From: Pseudomonadota bacterium
GTDB taxonomy: Bacteria; Pseudomonadota; Gammaproteobacteria; Competibacterales; Competibacteraceae
Length of the DNA stretch: 41,965 bases
Direction: 5' to 3'
Assembly: GCA_030917925.1 (NCBI GenBank)
Contig: JAUPTV010000136.1
Location: forward strand, 1-41,965
Positions 8,319 through 16,852 of this stretch are shown here, one piece after another. Under the pieces are notes generated by a model that ran no database searches, had not been told where the DNA came from, and was given only the letters and a program-made list of their open reading frames with translations. Position numbers and translations under genes: made by a program. Position 1 is the stretch's first letter, and each line of letters begins with the position of its first letter.

Positions 8319-9092
8319 TCAGTGATGCAAAATCTGACTTAAAAATAGCTTCGTCCGTTCCGACTGCGGATGGGTGAAGAACTCTTCCGGCGTGTTCTGT
8401 TCAATGATTTCCCCACTGTCCATAAAAATCACCCGATGGGCGACCGTTTTGGCGAAGCCCATTTCATGGGTCACGCAGATCATGGTCATGCCGTCTTCCG
8501 CCAATGTCACCATCGTGTCCAGCACTTCCTTGATCATCTCCGGGTCCAATGCCGATGTTGGCTCATCAAACAGCATGATCTTGGGATTCATACACAGGCT
8601 GCGGGCAATCGCCACCCGTTGCTGCTGACCGCCGGATAATTGTCCCGGATATTTCTTTGCCTGTTCGGGAATCTTGACCCGTTCCAGATAACCCATAGCG
8701 ATGTCCTCCGCTTCCTTGCGAGGCAGTTTGCGCACCCAGATCGGTGCCAGGACGCAGTTTTCCAGCACGGTCAGATGCGGAAACAGGTTGAAGTGCTGGA
8801 ACACCATGCCGACTTCCCGGCGAATGCGTTCAATCTGTTTGACATCATTACTCAATTCCTGACCATCCACGACAATCCGTCCGCGCTGGTATTCCTCCAG
8901 CCGGTTGATGCAGCGGATGGTCGTCGATTTCCCCGAGCCGGAGGGACCACAGATGACGATCCGCTCACTTTTCTGGATGGTCAGATTGATCTCTTTGAGG
9001 ACATGAAAAGCGCCATACCATTTGTGGATGCTGTCCATCTGAATCATGACCTGATCGGACAGGGGCGTAGAGGCGGCGAGTGCGTTCATCAA
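8319..9092 (-). CDS. aapP: General L-amino acid ABC transporter, ATP-binding protein AapP
   Basis: A 257-residue ATPase energising amino-acid uptake. Walker A is GPSGSGKST (from residue 49), the signature is [15 protein letters not shown], Walker B is [13 protein letters not shown] and the switch histidine is in CVTHEMGFA. This is the polar amino-acid (PAAT) type. It is last in an aapJ-aapQ-aapM-aapP series on the minus strand and starts nine bases after aapM ends. TAGGA lies upstream of two adjacent ATG codons (9092 and 9089), either of which could be used. Confidence 0.92.
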   Translation of the reverse strand: MMNALAASTPLSDQVMIQMDSIHKWYGAFHVLKEINLTIQKSERIVICGPSGSGKSTTIRCINRLEEYQRGRIVVDGQELSNDVKQIERIRREVGMVFQHFNLFPHLTVLENCVLAPIWVRKLPRKEAEDIAMGYLERVKIPEQAKKYPGQLSGGQQQRVAIARSLCMNPKIMLFDEPTSALDPEMIKEVLDTMVTLAEDGMTMICVTHEMGFAKTVAHRVIFMDSGEIIEQNTPEEFFTHPQSERTKLFLSQILHH

Positions 9093-9101
9093 AGTGGATT
9101 C

Positions 9102-10211
9102 CTAACGTTTGTGCCCGGTGTGCAGGCGCTTTTCCAGGCTTTGGCTATAACGGGACATGCTGAAACAGAACAGCCAGTAAACCGCAGCGGCAAACACATA
9201 GCCCTCGGTGGAAAAGCCGAGCCATTCGGGATTAGTGGTGGCGTTATGGACGATGTTCATCAGATCGAACAGGCCGATGATCAACACCAGTGAGGTGTCC
9301 TTGAACAGGGCGATGAACGTGTTGACGATGCCGGGAATCACCAGTTTCAGCGCCTGCGGCAGCACGATTAGCGCCATAGCTTTCCAGTAGCCCAGCCCCA
9401 GCGCGGCGGCCGCTTCGATCTGGCCTTTGGGAATGGCCTGCAAACCACCACGGACCACCTCAGCCATATAGGCGGACTGGAACAGCGTGACGCCAATCAG
9501 CGCCCGCAACAACTTGTCGAAATTCATCCCTTCCGGCAGGAACAACGGCAGCATGACCGACGACATGAACAGCACCGTGATCAGCGGGATACCGCGCCAG
9601 AACTCGATGAAGGTGATGCACAGCGTCTGAATGGCTGGCATTTTCGAGCGTCGGCCCAGCGCCAGTAGCACCCCCAGTGGCAGGGCAGCGGTCATGCCAA
9701 CGCCCGCAATGACCAGAGTCAGAAACAAGCCGCCCCAGCGACTGGTTTCAATATCGGGCAGACCGAACAGGCCGCCTTTGAACAGGATAAAAGCGATGAT
9801 CGGGTAACCAACCAGCAGGCTTAAACCCAGTTTCACCTTGGCAGCATTGGTGATGATCTGGGTAAACAGGGGTGCTGCGCCCAGGATCAGCAACAGGACC
9901 GCCAGGTTGACCCGCCAGCGCTGCGCCTCCGGGTAGAAGCCGTACAGAAACTGGTCGAAGTGGACCCGGATAAACACCCAGCAGGCTCCGCTGTTCGCCT
10001 GACAGGCTTCCCGGGTATCGCCGCTCCAGGTCGCTTTGAACACGGTCCAGTTCAGTAGCGGCGGAAGGGCGATCCATAGCAAATAAGCCGCCAGCGCGGT
10101 CAACGCGATGTTAGACGGCGAAGAGAACAGATTGCGGCGCATCCAGCCGAGTGCGCCAATCGTACTGGCTGGCGGCGGCAGGTCGGGATGGGGAACACGG
10201 AATTCGGTCAT
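9102..10211 (-). CDS. aapM: General L-amino acid ABC transporter, permease AapM
   Basis: A 369-residue inner-membrane permease subunit. After a cytoplasmic start (MTEFRVPHPDLPP) come multiple hydrophobic helices. The PAAT permease coupling region reads AYMAEVVRGGLQAIPKGQIEAAAALGLG, which contains the EAA loop contacting AapP, followed by VLPQALKLVIPGIVNTFIALFKDTSL. Length fits AapM, longer than typical 220-residue PAAT permeases. Only three bases separate it from the end of aapQ, so the two are probably co-transcribed and co-translated. Confidence 0.91.
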   Translation of the reverse strand: MTEFRVPHPDLPPPASTIGALGWMRRNLFSSPSNIALTALAAYLLWIALPPLLNWTVFKATWSGDTREACQANSGACWVFIRVHFDQFLYGFYPEAQRWRVNLAVLLLILGAAPLFTQIITNAAKVKLGLSLLVGYPIIAFILFKGGLFGLPDIETSRWGGLFLTLVIAGVGMTAALPLGVLLALGRRSKMPAIQTLCITFIEFWRGIPLITVLFMSSVMLPLFLPEGMNFDKLLRALIGVTLFQSAYMAEVVRGGLQAIPKGQIEAAAALGLGYWKAMALIVLPQALKLVIPGIVNTFIALFKDTSLVLIIGLFDLMNIVHNATTNPEWLGFSTEGYVFAAAVYWLFCFSMSRYSQSLEKRLHTGHKR

Positions 10212-10214
10212 GCG

Positions 10215-11396
10215 TTAACGCTCCACCAGGGCGACCCTGCGGTTATACCAGTTCATCACCAGCGAGATTAGCAGGCTGATCGTGAGATAAACCGTCATGG
10301 TGATGACAATGCATTCAATGGCCTGACCGGTCTGATTCAGCGTGGTGCCGGCGAAGGTCGAGACCAGATCGGGATAGCCAATAGCGGCGGCCAGCGAGGA
10401 ATTCTTGGTCAGATTCAGGTACTGGTTGGTCATCGGCGGGATGATGACCCGCAACGCCTGCGGCAGGATGATCAACCGCAGCGTCAGGCTGGACTGGAGG
10501 CCTAGGGAGAACGACGCCTCGGTCTGACCGTGGCTGACCGCCTGGATACCGGCGCGGACGATTTCCGCGATGAAAGCGGCAGTGTAGATGGTGAGCGCCA
10601 GCAGCAGCGACGCCATTTCCGGGATGATCACCAAACCGCCCTGGAAGTTGAAACCGGTCAATTCGGGAACCTGCCAGTGCAACGGCGCTCCGGTGAGCCA
10701 GAACACCATCAGCGGCAGACCGATCAGCAGGGCCAGTGTACTGGATACCGTCGGGAAGGGTTGTCCGGTGGCCATTTGTCGGTGATGCGCCCAGCGCGTC
10801 AGGCCGATGGTCAGTACGATAGCGACGCCGAGCGCTGCAATAGTCCAGCCGAAACCCGGTTGAAACTGGGGCGCGGGCAAATACAGGCCACGGATATTCA
10901 GAAAGAACGCATCGCCCAGACTCAGGCTATCGCGTGGACTCGGCATCGCCCGCAGAACGGCGAAATACCAGAAGAAAATTTGCAATAGCAACGGGACATT
11001 GCGGAAAGTTTCGATATAAATCAGCGCCAGTCGGGCGACCAGCCAGTTTTTCGACAACCGGGCGACGCCAATCACGAAGCCGAGCAGGGTAGCGAACACA
11101 ATGCCCAGAACCGACACCAGCAAGGTGTTCAGCAGGGCGACCCAGAACACCTGACCGTAGCTGGAGGCGGCGGAATAAGGGATCAGCGTCTGGATAATGT
11201 CGAAGCCGGCCGGCGATGAGAGAAAATCAAAACCCGAGGCGATGCCCAGCCGCCGCAAATTATCCTGGGTATTTTCAAAAATGGATAAACCAAAAGCCAC
11301 GGTGACGATCAGCGCGACCACTTGAAAAAGGATCGCCCGGATCTGGGGATTGTTCCAGAACGGCGGCTTGACCGGAGCGGAGGACAGTGCGGTCAT
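10215..11396 (-). CDS. aapQ: General L-amino acid ABC transporter, permease AapQ
   Basis: Second permease of the transporter, 393 residues from the chosen ATG (MTALSSAPVKPPFWNNPQIR). The EAA-type loop is AFIAEIVRAGIQAVSHGQTEASFSLGLQ, followed by ILPQALRVIIPPMTNQYLNLTKNSSLA. The frame is open for 30 more codons upstream, but those residues run through the intergenic palindrome at 11415-11436. The ATG at 11396 has CAGGAA about eight bases upstream. Together with AapM it forms the membrane channel for a broad range of L-amino acids. Confidence 0.91.
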   Translation of the reverse strand: MTALSSAPVKPPFWNNPQIRAILFQVVALIVTVAFGLSIFENTQDNLRRLGIASGFDFLSSPAGFDIIQTLIPYSAASSYGQVFWVALLNTLLVSVLGIVFATLLGFVIGVARLSKNWLVARLALIYIETFRNVPLLLQIFFWYFAVLRAMPSPRDSLSLGDAFFLNIRGLYLPAPQFQPGFGWTIAALGVAIVLTIGLTRWAHHRQMATGQPFPTVSSTLALLIGLPLMVFWLTGAPLHWQVPELTGFNFQGGLVIIPEMASLLLALTIYTAAFIAEIVRAGIQAVSHGQTEASFSLGLQSSLTLRLIILPQALRVIIPPMTNQYLNLTKNSSLAAAIGYPDLVSTFAGTTLNQTGQAIECIVITMTVYLTISLLISLVMNWYNRRVALVER

Positions 11397-11414
11397 CGGG
11401 ATTCCTGAAAACGT

Positions 11415-11436
11415 CCCTCTCCCGCTGAGGGGAGAG
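11415..11436. repeat. GC-rich palindrome between aapJ and aapQ
   Basis: CTCTCCC (11417-11423) pairs with GGGAGAG (11430-11436) around a six-base loop. It belongs to a family of CCCTCTCCC-type hairpins scattered through the window. Between aapJ and aapQ it could stabilise the abundant binding-protein message or attenuate transcription into the permease genes, as seen for intergenic hairpins in other ABC operons. Confidence 0.6.
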
Positions 11437-11454
11437 AGACTGCGGGTAAAAGGA

Positions 11455-12474
11455 TTAGCGAACCGGCGGTGCGTACTGCAATCCACCCTGGGTCCACAGC
11501 GCGTTCAGGCCACGTTCGATTTTCAGCGGACTGCCCTTGCCGACATTGCGGTCAAAAATCTCACCGTAGTTGCCGACCTGCTTGATGACCATCGCCATCC
11601 AGTCGTTGGCCAGACCAAAATCCTTACCCCGGTCGCCTTCAACGCCCAGCATCCGCTTGATGTCGGGATTAGTGGATTTCTTCATCTCCTCGACATTTTT
11701 GGACGTGATGCCCAGTTCCTCGGCGTTCACCATGACGAAGAGCGTCCATTTGACAATATCGAACCAGTCATCATCGCCATGGCGGACGACCGGACCAAGT
11801 GGCTCTTTGGAAATGACTTCGGGCAATACGATGTAATCATCCGGCTTGGCGAGCTTGATGCGCTGGGCATAGAGCTGCGACTGGTCAGAGGTCAGCACGT
11901 CGCAACGACCGGCTTCCAGCGATTTGGCGCTTTCGTCGGATTTGTCATAGCTGATCGGCGTCAGCTTCATCTTGTTGGCGCGGAAATAGTCGCTCAAATT
12001 CAGTTCGGTGGTGGTGCCAGCTTGAACGCAGACCGTGGCGCCATCGAGAGCCTTGGCGCTTTTGACGCCGAGTTTCTTGTTGACCAGGAACCCCTGGCCG
12101 TCGTAATAGGTGACGCCGGTGAAGTTCATGCCCTGGGCAGAATCGCGGCTGGAGGTCCAGGTGGTATTGCGCGACAGCACGTCGATTTCGCCGGATTGCA
12201 GCGCGGTCAGACGTTCCTTGGCGGTGAGCGGCGTGTATTTGACCTTGGTCGCATCGCCAAAGACCGCAGCGGCCACCGCCCGACAGATGTCGACGTCGAT
12301 GCCCTGGTAGTTGCCTTTTTCATCGGCGCTGGAAAAGCCGGGCAGGCCATCACTGACGCCGCACTTGATGAAGCCGTTCTTCTTGATGCCGTCCAGCGTA
12401 GCGCCAGCGTGAACAACGTTAGTGGCAGCTAACAGCAGGGTTGCCGTGGTGGCAAGGGCTTTCAAACCATTCAT
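11455..12474 (-). CDS. aapJ: General L-amino acid ABC transporter, periplasmic binding protein AapJ
   Basis: A 339-residue solute-binding protein. A signal peptide (MNGLKALATTATLLLAATNV, cleavage after VHA) precedes a family 3 binding protein with KCGVSDGLPGFSSADEKGNY, GIDVDICRAVAAAVFGD and the linker region DVLTSDQSQLYAQR. Size and motifs fit the Aap/Bzt general amino-acid receptors rather than the shorter His/Gln receptors. It is the first gene of the aap operon; a GAGGAGAA-type ribosome site lies 5' of the ATG. The 352-base gap before it probably holds the operon promoter. Confidence 0.92.
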   Translation of the reverse strand: MNGLKALATTATLLLAATNVVHAGATLDGIKKNGFIKCGVSDGLPGFSSADEKGNYQGIDVDICRAVAAAVFGDATKVKYTPLTAKERLTALQSGEIDVLSRNTTWTSSRDSAQGMNFTGVTYYDGQGFLVNKKLGVKSAKALDGATVCVQAGTTTELNLSDYFRANKMKLTPISYDKSDESAKSLEAGRCDVLTSDQSQLYAQRIKLAKPDDYIVLPEVISKEPLGPVVRHGDDDWFDIVKWTLFVMVNAEELGITSKNVEEMKKSTNPDIKRMLGVEGDRGKDFGLANDWMAMVIKQVGNYGEIFDRNVGKGSPLKIERGLNALWTQGGLQYAPPVR

Positions 12475-12826
12475 GCAAGGGTTCTCCTCGTGGATCGTTG
12501 GAATACAGTTTTTTTCAAATTTTAGTCTGCGCTAAAAAGCGTAGCAGAGCATGGGCACAATCGGGGCGGCGATATGGAATTTTTTGATTAAGCAGGGTTT
12601 GTGCCAGCCGTCGGCATGATAAAAAAGTTAATTACTTATAGAAAGTTAGCAGATTTTGGCAGATTGGCAATCCCGACATTTTGTTGAGAAAAAGGTGATA
12701 ATTGGCGTTAGCTTGCACTATTTAAGTGCATGGTGGTTTTTGATGCAGCTTTTATGCTTGCCATCGTTCTGAAGTTCGACAGGGCCAGGCGATGGTTATA
12801 TAGATGACTGATAGGAGAAGACAACT
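12475..12826. promoter_or_regulatory. 352-base intergenic region between divergent aapJ and the Ter-type operon
   Basis: AT-richer than its surroundings, no convincing gene on either strand. It must contain promoters for both divergent operons. A small inverted repeat TGCACT-ATTTA-AGTGCA (12714-12730) lies about 100 bases before the ATP-grasp start and could be an operator. I cannot assign promoter boxes with confidence. Confidence 0.4.
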
Positions 12827-13876
12827 TTGCGTGTGCTACTGACTCGTGGCCTGTCCAATGTGCGCGATGCGATTGAACTGATTCATCAGGCGATGACGCC
12901 GGGTGAATTTCATCTGGGTGCAACCTATTTCACCGAACATACGCCCTTGCGCCAGGCCGCCGATGCCTTCTATCTCGAACCCGTGGATGAAGACGCGGAA
13001 GTTTATGTGGAATGGTTGTTGAATCTATGCCGGACGGAGGATTTTCCGTGGGTTTGGCCGCAAAGCCGCTGGTCGCTGTTCTTGCGGATGCAGGATCGGT
13101 TCGCGGCGGCGGGCATTCGCCTGATTCGGCCCTGCCCGGATGTGGAGACACTGGCAGTTCTGCACGATAAAGCCCGCGCCAATGCACGACTGGCGGCGAT
13201 TGGGATGTCGTTGCCCCAAACTGAGTCCATCACAACCGGCGAGGAATTCAGCGTGGCGTTGACAACGCTGGGCGGCGGTCTGCGACGAGTGTGCGTTAAA
13301 CCGGCGGAATCGATTTATGGATTAGGCTTTCGGCTGATCGACGATGCCAAGCGCCCGCTGGATCGGCTGTTGGGTAATGACTGTTTCACCATCGGCAGCA
13401 CTGAATTTGCGGCTTTGCTGGACACCGCCGAAGGACGCCCCTTTTTGGCGATGGAATATCTGGCCGGCGATGAGCGTTCCATGGATTGCCTGGCACAGGA
13501 GGGGCAGTTGATACGGGCGGTGATCCGCTGCAAACCGGCAGTGGCGCAGGGTCGCTGGCAGATGATTGAAACGGATTCGGAAGGTTGGGCGATGGCTGCG
13601 CAAGTTGTCACTGAATTCCGGTTAAATGGTCTGGTCAACATTCAGACGCGGGAGCGACTCCATGCGGACGGTCGTCGCGAACCCTGTTTTCTGGAGGTGA
13701 ATCCACGCATGTCAGGAGGGATTGATATGGCCTGTCAGGCCGGACTGAATTTGCCGTACTGGAATTTGCGGTTGGCGACGGGCACGGTCGAAGTGGCAGA
13801 TATTCCCTGGCCAGCGTCGGGAATGCGGGTCGCCAAGATCGAGCGGGCGGTAAGACTGGCTGGAGGGAACGTATGA
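12827..13876 (+). CDS. ATP-grasp protein of the Ter-associated biosynthetic cluster
   Basis: A 349-residue ATP-grasp ligase, first gene of a five-gene overlapping operon. The N-terminal domain starts MRVLLTRGLSNVRDAI. The ATP-grasp core includes VCVKPAESIYGLGFR (nucleotide-binding Lys) and FLAMEYLAGDERSMDCL, and ends with FLEVNPRMSGGI, whose Glu and Asn bind metal-ATP. Such enzymes ligate a carboxylate to an amine through an acyl-phosphate. Proteins of this type accompany PRTase-TRSP, HAD, StiP and HpcH-like proteins in Ter stress operons, proposed to make a nucleoside-like metabolite. The start codon is TTG, supported by a strong AGGAGA centred about nine bases upstream; no ATG fits better. 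The stop overlaps the next start (ATGA). Confidence 0.82.
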   Translation: MRVLLTRGLSNVRDAIELIHQAMTPGEFHLGATYFTEHTPLRQAADAFYLEPVDEDAEVYVEWLLNLCRTEDFPWVWPQSRWSLFLRMQDRFAAAGIRLIRPCPDVETLAVLHDKARANARLAAIGMSLPQTESITTGEEFSVALTTLGGGLRRVCVKPAESIYGLGFRLIDDAKRPLDRLLGNDCFTIGSTEFAALLDTAEGRPFLAMEYLAGDERSMDCLAQEGQLIRAVIRCKPAVAQGRWQMIETDSEGWAMAAQVVTEFRLNGLVNIQTRERLHADGRREPCFLEVNPRMSGGIDMACQAGLNLPYWNLRLATGTVEVADIPWPASGMRVAKIERAVRLAGGNV

Positions 13877-15012
13877 GAATTGTGGAAGCGCCCATTCAGG
13901 CCGGTCGTTTGACCTTGACGATTCGCCGCGAGGAGCTGCCACTGGAAGACGGTGTGACCTACGCGACCCGCCAGAATCCCCGACGGTTATACCTGTTCGT
14001 GAGCAAGGTGCTGGGTAAGCACTGGCCGGTGCGTCCAACCATTATGCGCAACGCACATCAGCGACTGGCGGCCAAAATTGCCCATTTACCCGGTCCACTG
14101 TTGGTGATGGGCATGGCGGAAACGGCGACGGCGCTGGGTCGGGGTGTTGCGGAAGAGGCGGCCTTGCTGGCCGGGCGCGATGATGTGCTGTATCTGCAAA
14201 CCACCCGTTGCCGGTTGTCGCGGCCTCTGGCGCTGGTCTTTGACGAATCGCACAGCCACGCCCCGGATCACGCGGTTTATTTGCCGGACCCGGAGTTGCA
14301 GCCCTTATTCCAGACCGCGCGTAGTCTGGTGCTGGTGGATGATGAAATCTCCACGGGCCGCACGTTGCTGGAACTGGCCAAGGCGTATTTGCGCCTGAAC
14401 CCACGGGTTGAGCAGGTCGCGCTGGCGAGTATTACCTGCTGGCTGAGTGAAGCATCGCAACGGGAGTTGTCCCGGCAGATGGAGCGCCCGTTGACCTTTC
14501 CGGCCTTGATCGAGGGGGAATTCCACTTTACCGCTGATCCAGGATTTCCGCCGCCAACGCTACCGCTGGCGGTCGAAGATTCCCGTGTCCAGCATGACGC
14601 GATCACTACCGATTCAGCCCGTATCGGTGTTATGGCGGGGCGCTGGTCAAATCCCCTCTCCCTCTGGGAGAGGGTTAGGGTGAGGGAATTGGATCGTCCG
14701 TTGACCGTCATCGGCACCGGCGAATATGCCTATACGCCGTTCCGCATCGCTTTAGCGCTGGAAGAAGCGGGCCACGATGTGCGTTATCAATCAACCACCC
14801 GTTCGCCGATTTTGGTCGGAGACGCGATTGCCCGGCGTCGGGAATTTCCCGATCATCAGGGCGATGGCATTCCCAACTATCTTTATAACCTTGACCCGCA
14901 ACGGTTGCCGCTGGTGATTTATGAACATCCCGCACTGGCTGCGGCGCATTCACTGGCGCAAGACCTGGGGGGGTTAGCATTCGCTGTGGAGGCACCATGC
15001 CGCGCATCGTAA
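13873..15012 (+). CDS. Phosphoribosyltransferase with C-terminal TRSP domain (Ter-associated)
   Basis: A 379-residue protein. The N-terminal two thirds is a phosphoribosyltransferase with the PRPP-binding motif LVLVDDEISTGRTLLELA. After a linker (about 255-275) comes a TRSP domain, named for the motif seen here as STTRSPILVGDA, preceded by LTVIGTGEYAYTPFRIALALEE. The family is predicted to build a phosphoribosyl-linked metabolite in Ter stress systems. The linker contains the peptide NPLSLWERVRVREL, the translation of a palindromic repeat (14654-14690) that appears to have been inserted in frame. It overlaps its upstream neighbour by four bases and the next gene by 16. Confidence 0.85.
   Translation: MRIVEAPIQAGRLTLTIRREELPLEDGVTYATRQNPRRLYLFVSKVLGKHWPVRPTIMRNAHQRLAAKIAHLPGPLLVMGMAETATALGRGVAEEAALLAGRDDVLYLQTTRCRLSRPLALVFDESHSHAPDHAVYLPDPELQPLFQTARSLVLVDDEISTGRTLLELAKAYLRLNPRVEQVALASITCWLSEASQRELSRQMERPLTFPALIEGEFHFTADPGFPPPTLPLAVEDSRVQHDAITTDSARIGVMAGRWSNPLSLWERVRVRELDRPLTVIGTGEYAYTPFRIALALEEAGHDVRYQSTTRSPILVGDAIARRREFPDHQGDGIPNYLYNLDPQRLPLVIYEHPALAAAHSLAQDLGGLAFAVEAPCRAS
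14654..14690. repeat. Palindromic repeat inserted in frame in the PRTase-TRSP gene
   Basis: A perfect 9-bp stem CCCTCTCCC (14654-14662) / GGGAGAGGG (14666-14674) with a TCT loop is followed by TTAGGGTGAGGG. This matches a dispersed element type that in many proteobacterial genomes shows up in translations as LSLWERVRVRE, as here. It is a multiple of codons in effect, leaving the frame open, and falls between two domains. Confidence 0.75.
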
Positions 15013-15773
15013 TTTTTCTGGACCTTGACGACACGATTTTGCAAACCGCGCCGAAATGCCCACCGGATGAACCGCTCACGCCTGCCGCCTTCAACCGTGC
15101 TGGCGAGGCGCTGTCATTCATGACCCGAGCGCAACAGCGATTAATGGCATTCTGGCTGGAGCAGGGTGTGGTGATTCCGGTAACGGGCCGCACGGACGAT
15201 GCTCTGGCGCGGGTGGCGATTGAGTTCACCTCCTGGCGGATTACCCACCATGGGGCGGTCATTCGCCAGGCGGATGGATCGTTGCCGACCTGGTGGTATA
15301 CCGAAGTGCGTCCGGCGCTGGTGGCGGCGCAGCCCTTACTCTGGGGTCTTTCCGCTCGACTGAGTGCTGAGGCAACGGCGGGTCGCTACCGGGTGGCCAA
15401 TCATTCGGTCGATGAGTGGCTGACCTATATTTCGGTCAAAGCCGATGATGACGGGGCAGCGTTGACCCGGTTGCGGACGCATCTGGAACGCACCGGATTG
15501 CCGCCGGAACTGGCACTGCATTGCAATGGCAACAATCTGGCATTGACCGTTCGGGGCGCACAGAAGCACGACGCGGTGCAACGAGTGATCGCTGAACTGG
15601 AGCGGGATGGGCCATTGGTCACGATTGGCGCCGGCGATAGTTTGACGGACCTGCCGTTCATGCGGAGCTGCGATTTTGCCCTGACACCCCGGAACAGTCA
15701 GATTCAGCTCGAAACCTGGGAAAAAACGCTCTCCCCGCCGGGTGGGATTGGGTTGGGGTGGGGCGTATGGTGA
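14997..15773 (+). CDS. HAD-superfamily hydrolase (Ter-associated)
   Basis: A 258-residue HAD phosphatase. Motif I is IVIFLDLDDTILQT near the N-terminus (nucleophile and acid/base Asp), the Ser/Thr motif is in IPVTGRTDDAL, ITHHGAVI marks the cap entry, and the last motif is VTIGAGDSLTDLPFM. It is most like the IIB-type cap class acting on small phosphorylated metabolites, and in this operon would dephosphorylate a product of the PRTase. The final residues (LSPPGGIGLGWGVW) are encoded by a GC-rich repeat (15729-15765) and are probably not part of the ancestral protein. The start lies inside the 3' end of the PRTase gene; a GGAGG precedes the ATG. Confidence 0.85.
   Translation: MPRIVIFLDLDDTILQTAPKCPPDEPLTPAAFNRAGEALSFMTRAQQRLMAFWLEQGVVIPVTGRTDDALARVAIEFTSWRITHHGAVIRQADGSLPTWWYTEVRPALVAAQPLLWGLSARLSAEATAGRYRVANHSVDEWLTYISVKADDDGAALTRLRTHLERTGLPPELALHCNGNNLALTVRGAQKHDAVQRVIAELERDGPLVTIGAGDSLTDLPFMRSCDFALTPRNSQIQLETWEKTLSPPGGIGLGWGVW
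15729..15765. repeat. GC-rich repeat forming the 3' end of the HAD gene
   Basis: The stretch CGCTCTCCCCGCCGGGTGGG and the following TTGGGGTGGGG read on the minus strand as PHPNPIPPGG, the peptide signature of a dispersed proteobacterial repeat that often appears in spurious translations. It supplies the last codons of the HAD gene and abuts the start of the next gene. Confidence 0.55.
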
Positions 15774-16852
15774 GCCGCTTTACCGGCAGTTATGCCCCGG
15801 AAGACGCGATCTTTCTGCTCAAGCCGATGACGTTGGCCATGGTGGATGTGGCGGCCAAGGAACGACTGATTCAATCCGGCCAGCGGCATTACAGCGAGAT
15901 GTTGACCCCGGAACGCACGCCGGAACCGCGTTATCTCGAACTGTTCGAGGCGCTAACCGAACGATATGCAGTGCGACTGGCCACGGAGATTATGGGGCTG
16001 GCGCGGTATTTGGCGATGACCCGGCCCCGGCAGGTCACGGTGGTGTCGCTGGCGCGGGCGGGAACGCCAATAGGGGCCTTGCTGGCGCGCGCCCTGCGGT
16101 GGATGGGACGCCTGGATGTCCGCCATTACTCGATTTCCATCATCCGCGACCGGGGCATTGACGAGAATGCGCTGGCGTTCATGCTGCGCCATGAGCAGCG
16201 CGATCCGTCCGGGTTGGCGTTCGTTGATGGCTGGACCGCCAAAGGGGTGATTACCGAAGAGTTGCAACGTGCGTTGCGGCGCTGGAATGCCCGTCAACTG
16301 GAGCAGTTGGATGAGGCGTTGCACGTCGTTTCGGACATTGGCGGCACGGCGGAGATTGCCGCGACCTATGACGATTACGCGATTCCCAGCGGCATTCTCA
16401 ACGCCACGGTGTCCGGGTTAACCAGCCGCTCGATTCTCAATGCCGCTATCGGTCCGGCGGATTTTCACGGCTGCGTGTTTTACCAGGAATTCGCGCCGCA
16501 TGACCGTTCTCACTGGTTTCTTGATCAGGTGAGTGCGCATTTCGCCACAGTCCAGGCGGGTTCAGTGCGTGGCGATAGCGGCGAACGGCAGGAACGGCGA
16601 CGGGCGATGCGGGATTTTTTGACCCGCCTCCATGAGCGCTACGCCATCAGTGACCGCAACTTTGTCAAACCAGGGGTTGCCGAAGCCACCCGCGTATTAT
16701 TGCGCCGCGTCCCTGGCCTGCTGTTGTTGAAAGATCCCACACACCCCGATGTCGCGCATTTGCAATGGCTGGTCAGGGAAAAGCAGGTGCCGGTGGTGAT
16801 CGATCCGGCGATGCCGATTCAGGCCACAGCCCTCATTAAGGATCTGTTATGA
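15767..16852 (+). CDS. StiP/PRTase-fold protein with C-terminal PELOTA RNA-binding domain (Ter-associated)
   Basis: A 361-residue protein of the family annotated as cysteine protease StiP or PRTase_1. The N-terminal domain starts MVSRFTGSYAPEDAIFLLKP and contains VVSLARAGTPIGALLARAL, HYSISIIRDRGIDENAL and FVDGWTAKGVITEELQRAL, resembling a phosphoribosyltransferase fold. The last 70 residues (VKPGVAEATRVLLRRVPGLL, then VREKQVPVVIDP) look like the PELOTA/L7Ae-type RNA-binding module of this family. The role in making a nucleoside-like metabolite is a published proposal based on genome context. An in-frame GTG at 15758 is possible but lies in the repeat; the ATG overlapping the HAD stop is preferred. 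The gene ends in an ATGA overlap with the next. Confidence 0.82.
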   Translation: MVSRFTGSYAPEDAIFLLKPMTLAMVDVAAKERLIQSGQRHYSEMLTPERTPEPRYLELFEALTERYAVRLATEIMGLARYLAMTRPRQVTVVSLARAGTPIGALLARALRWMGRLDVRHYSISIIRDRGIDENALAFMLRHEQRDPSGLAFVDGWTAKGVITEELQRALRRWNARQLEQLDEALHVVSDIGGTAEIAATYDDYAIPSGILNATVSGLTSRSILNAAIGPADFHGCVFYQEFAPHDRSHWFLDQVSAHFATVQAGSVRGDSGERQERRRAMRDFLTRLHERYAISDRNFVKPGVAEATRVLLRRVPGLLLLKDPTHPDVAHLQWLVREKQVPVVIDPAMPIQATALIKDLL

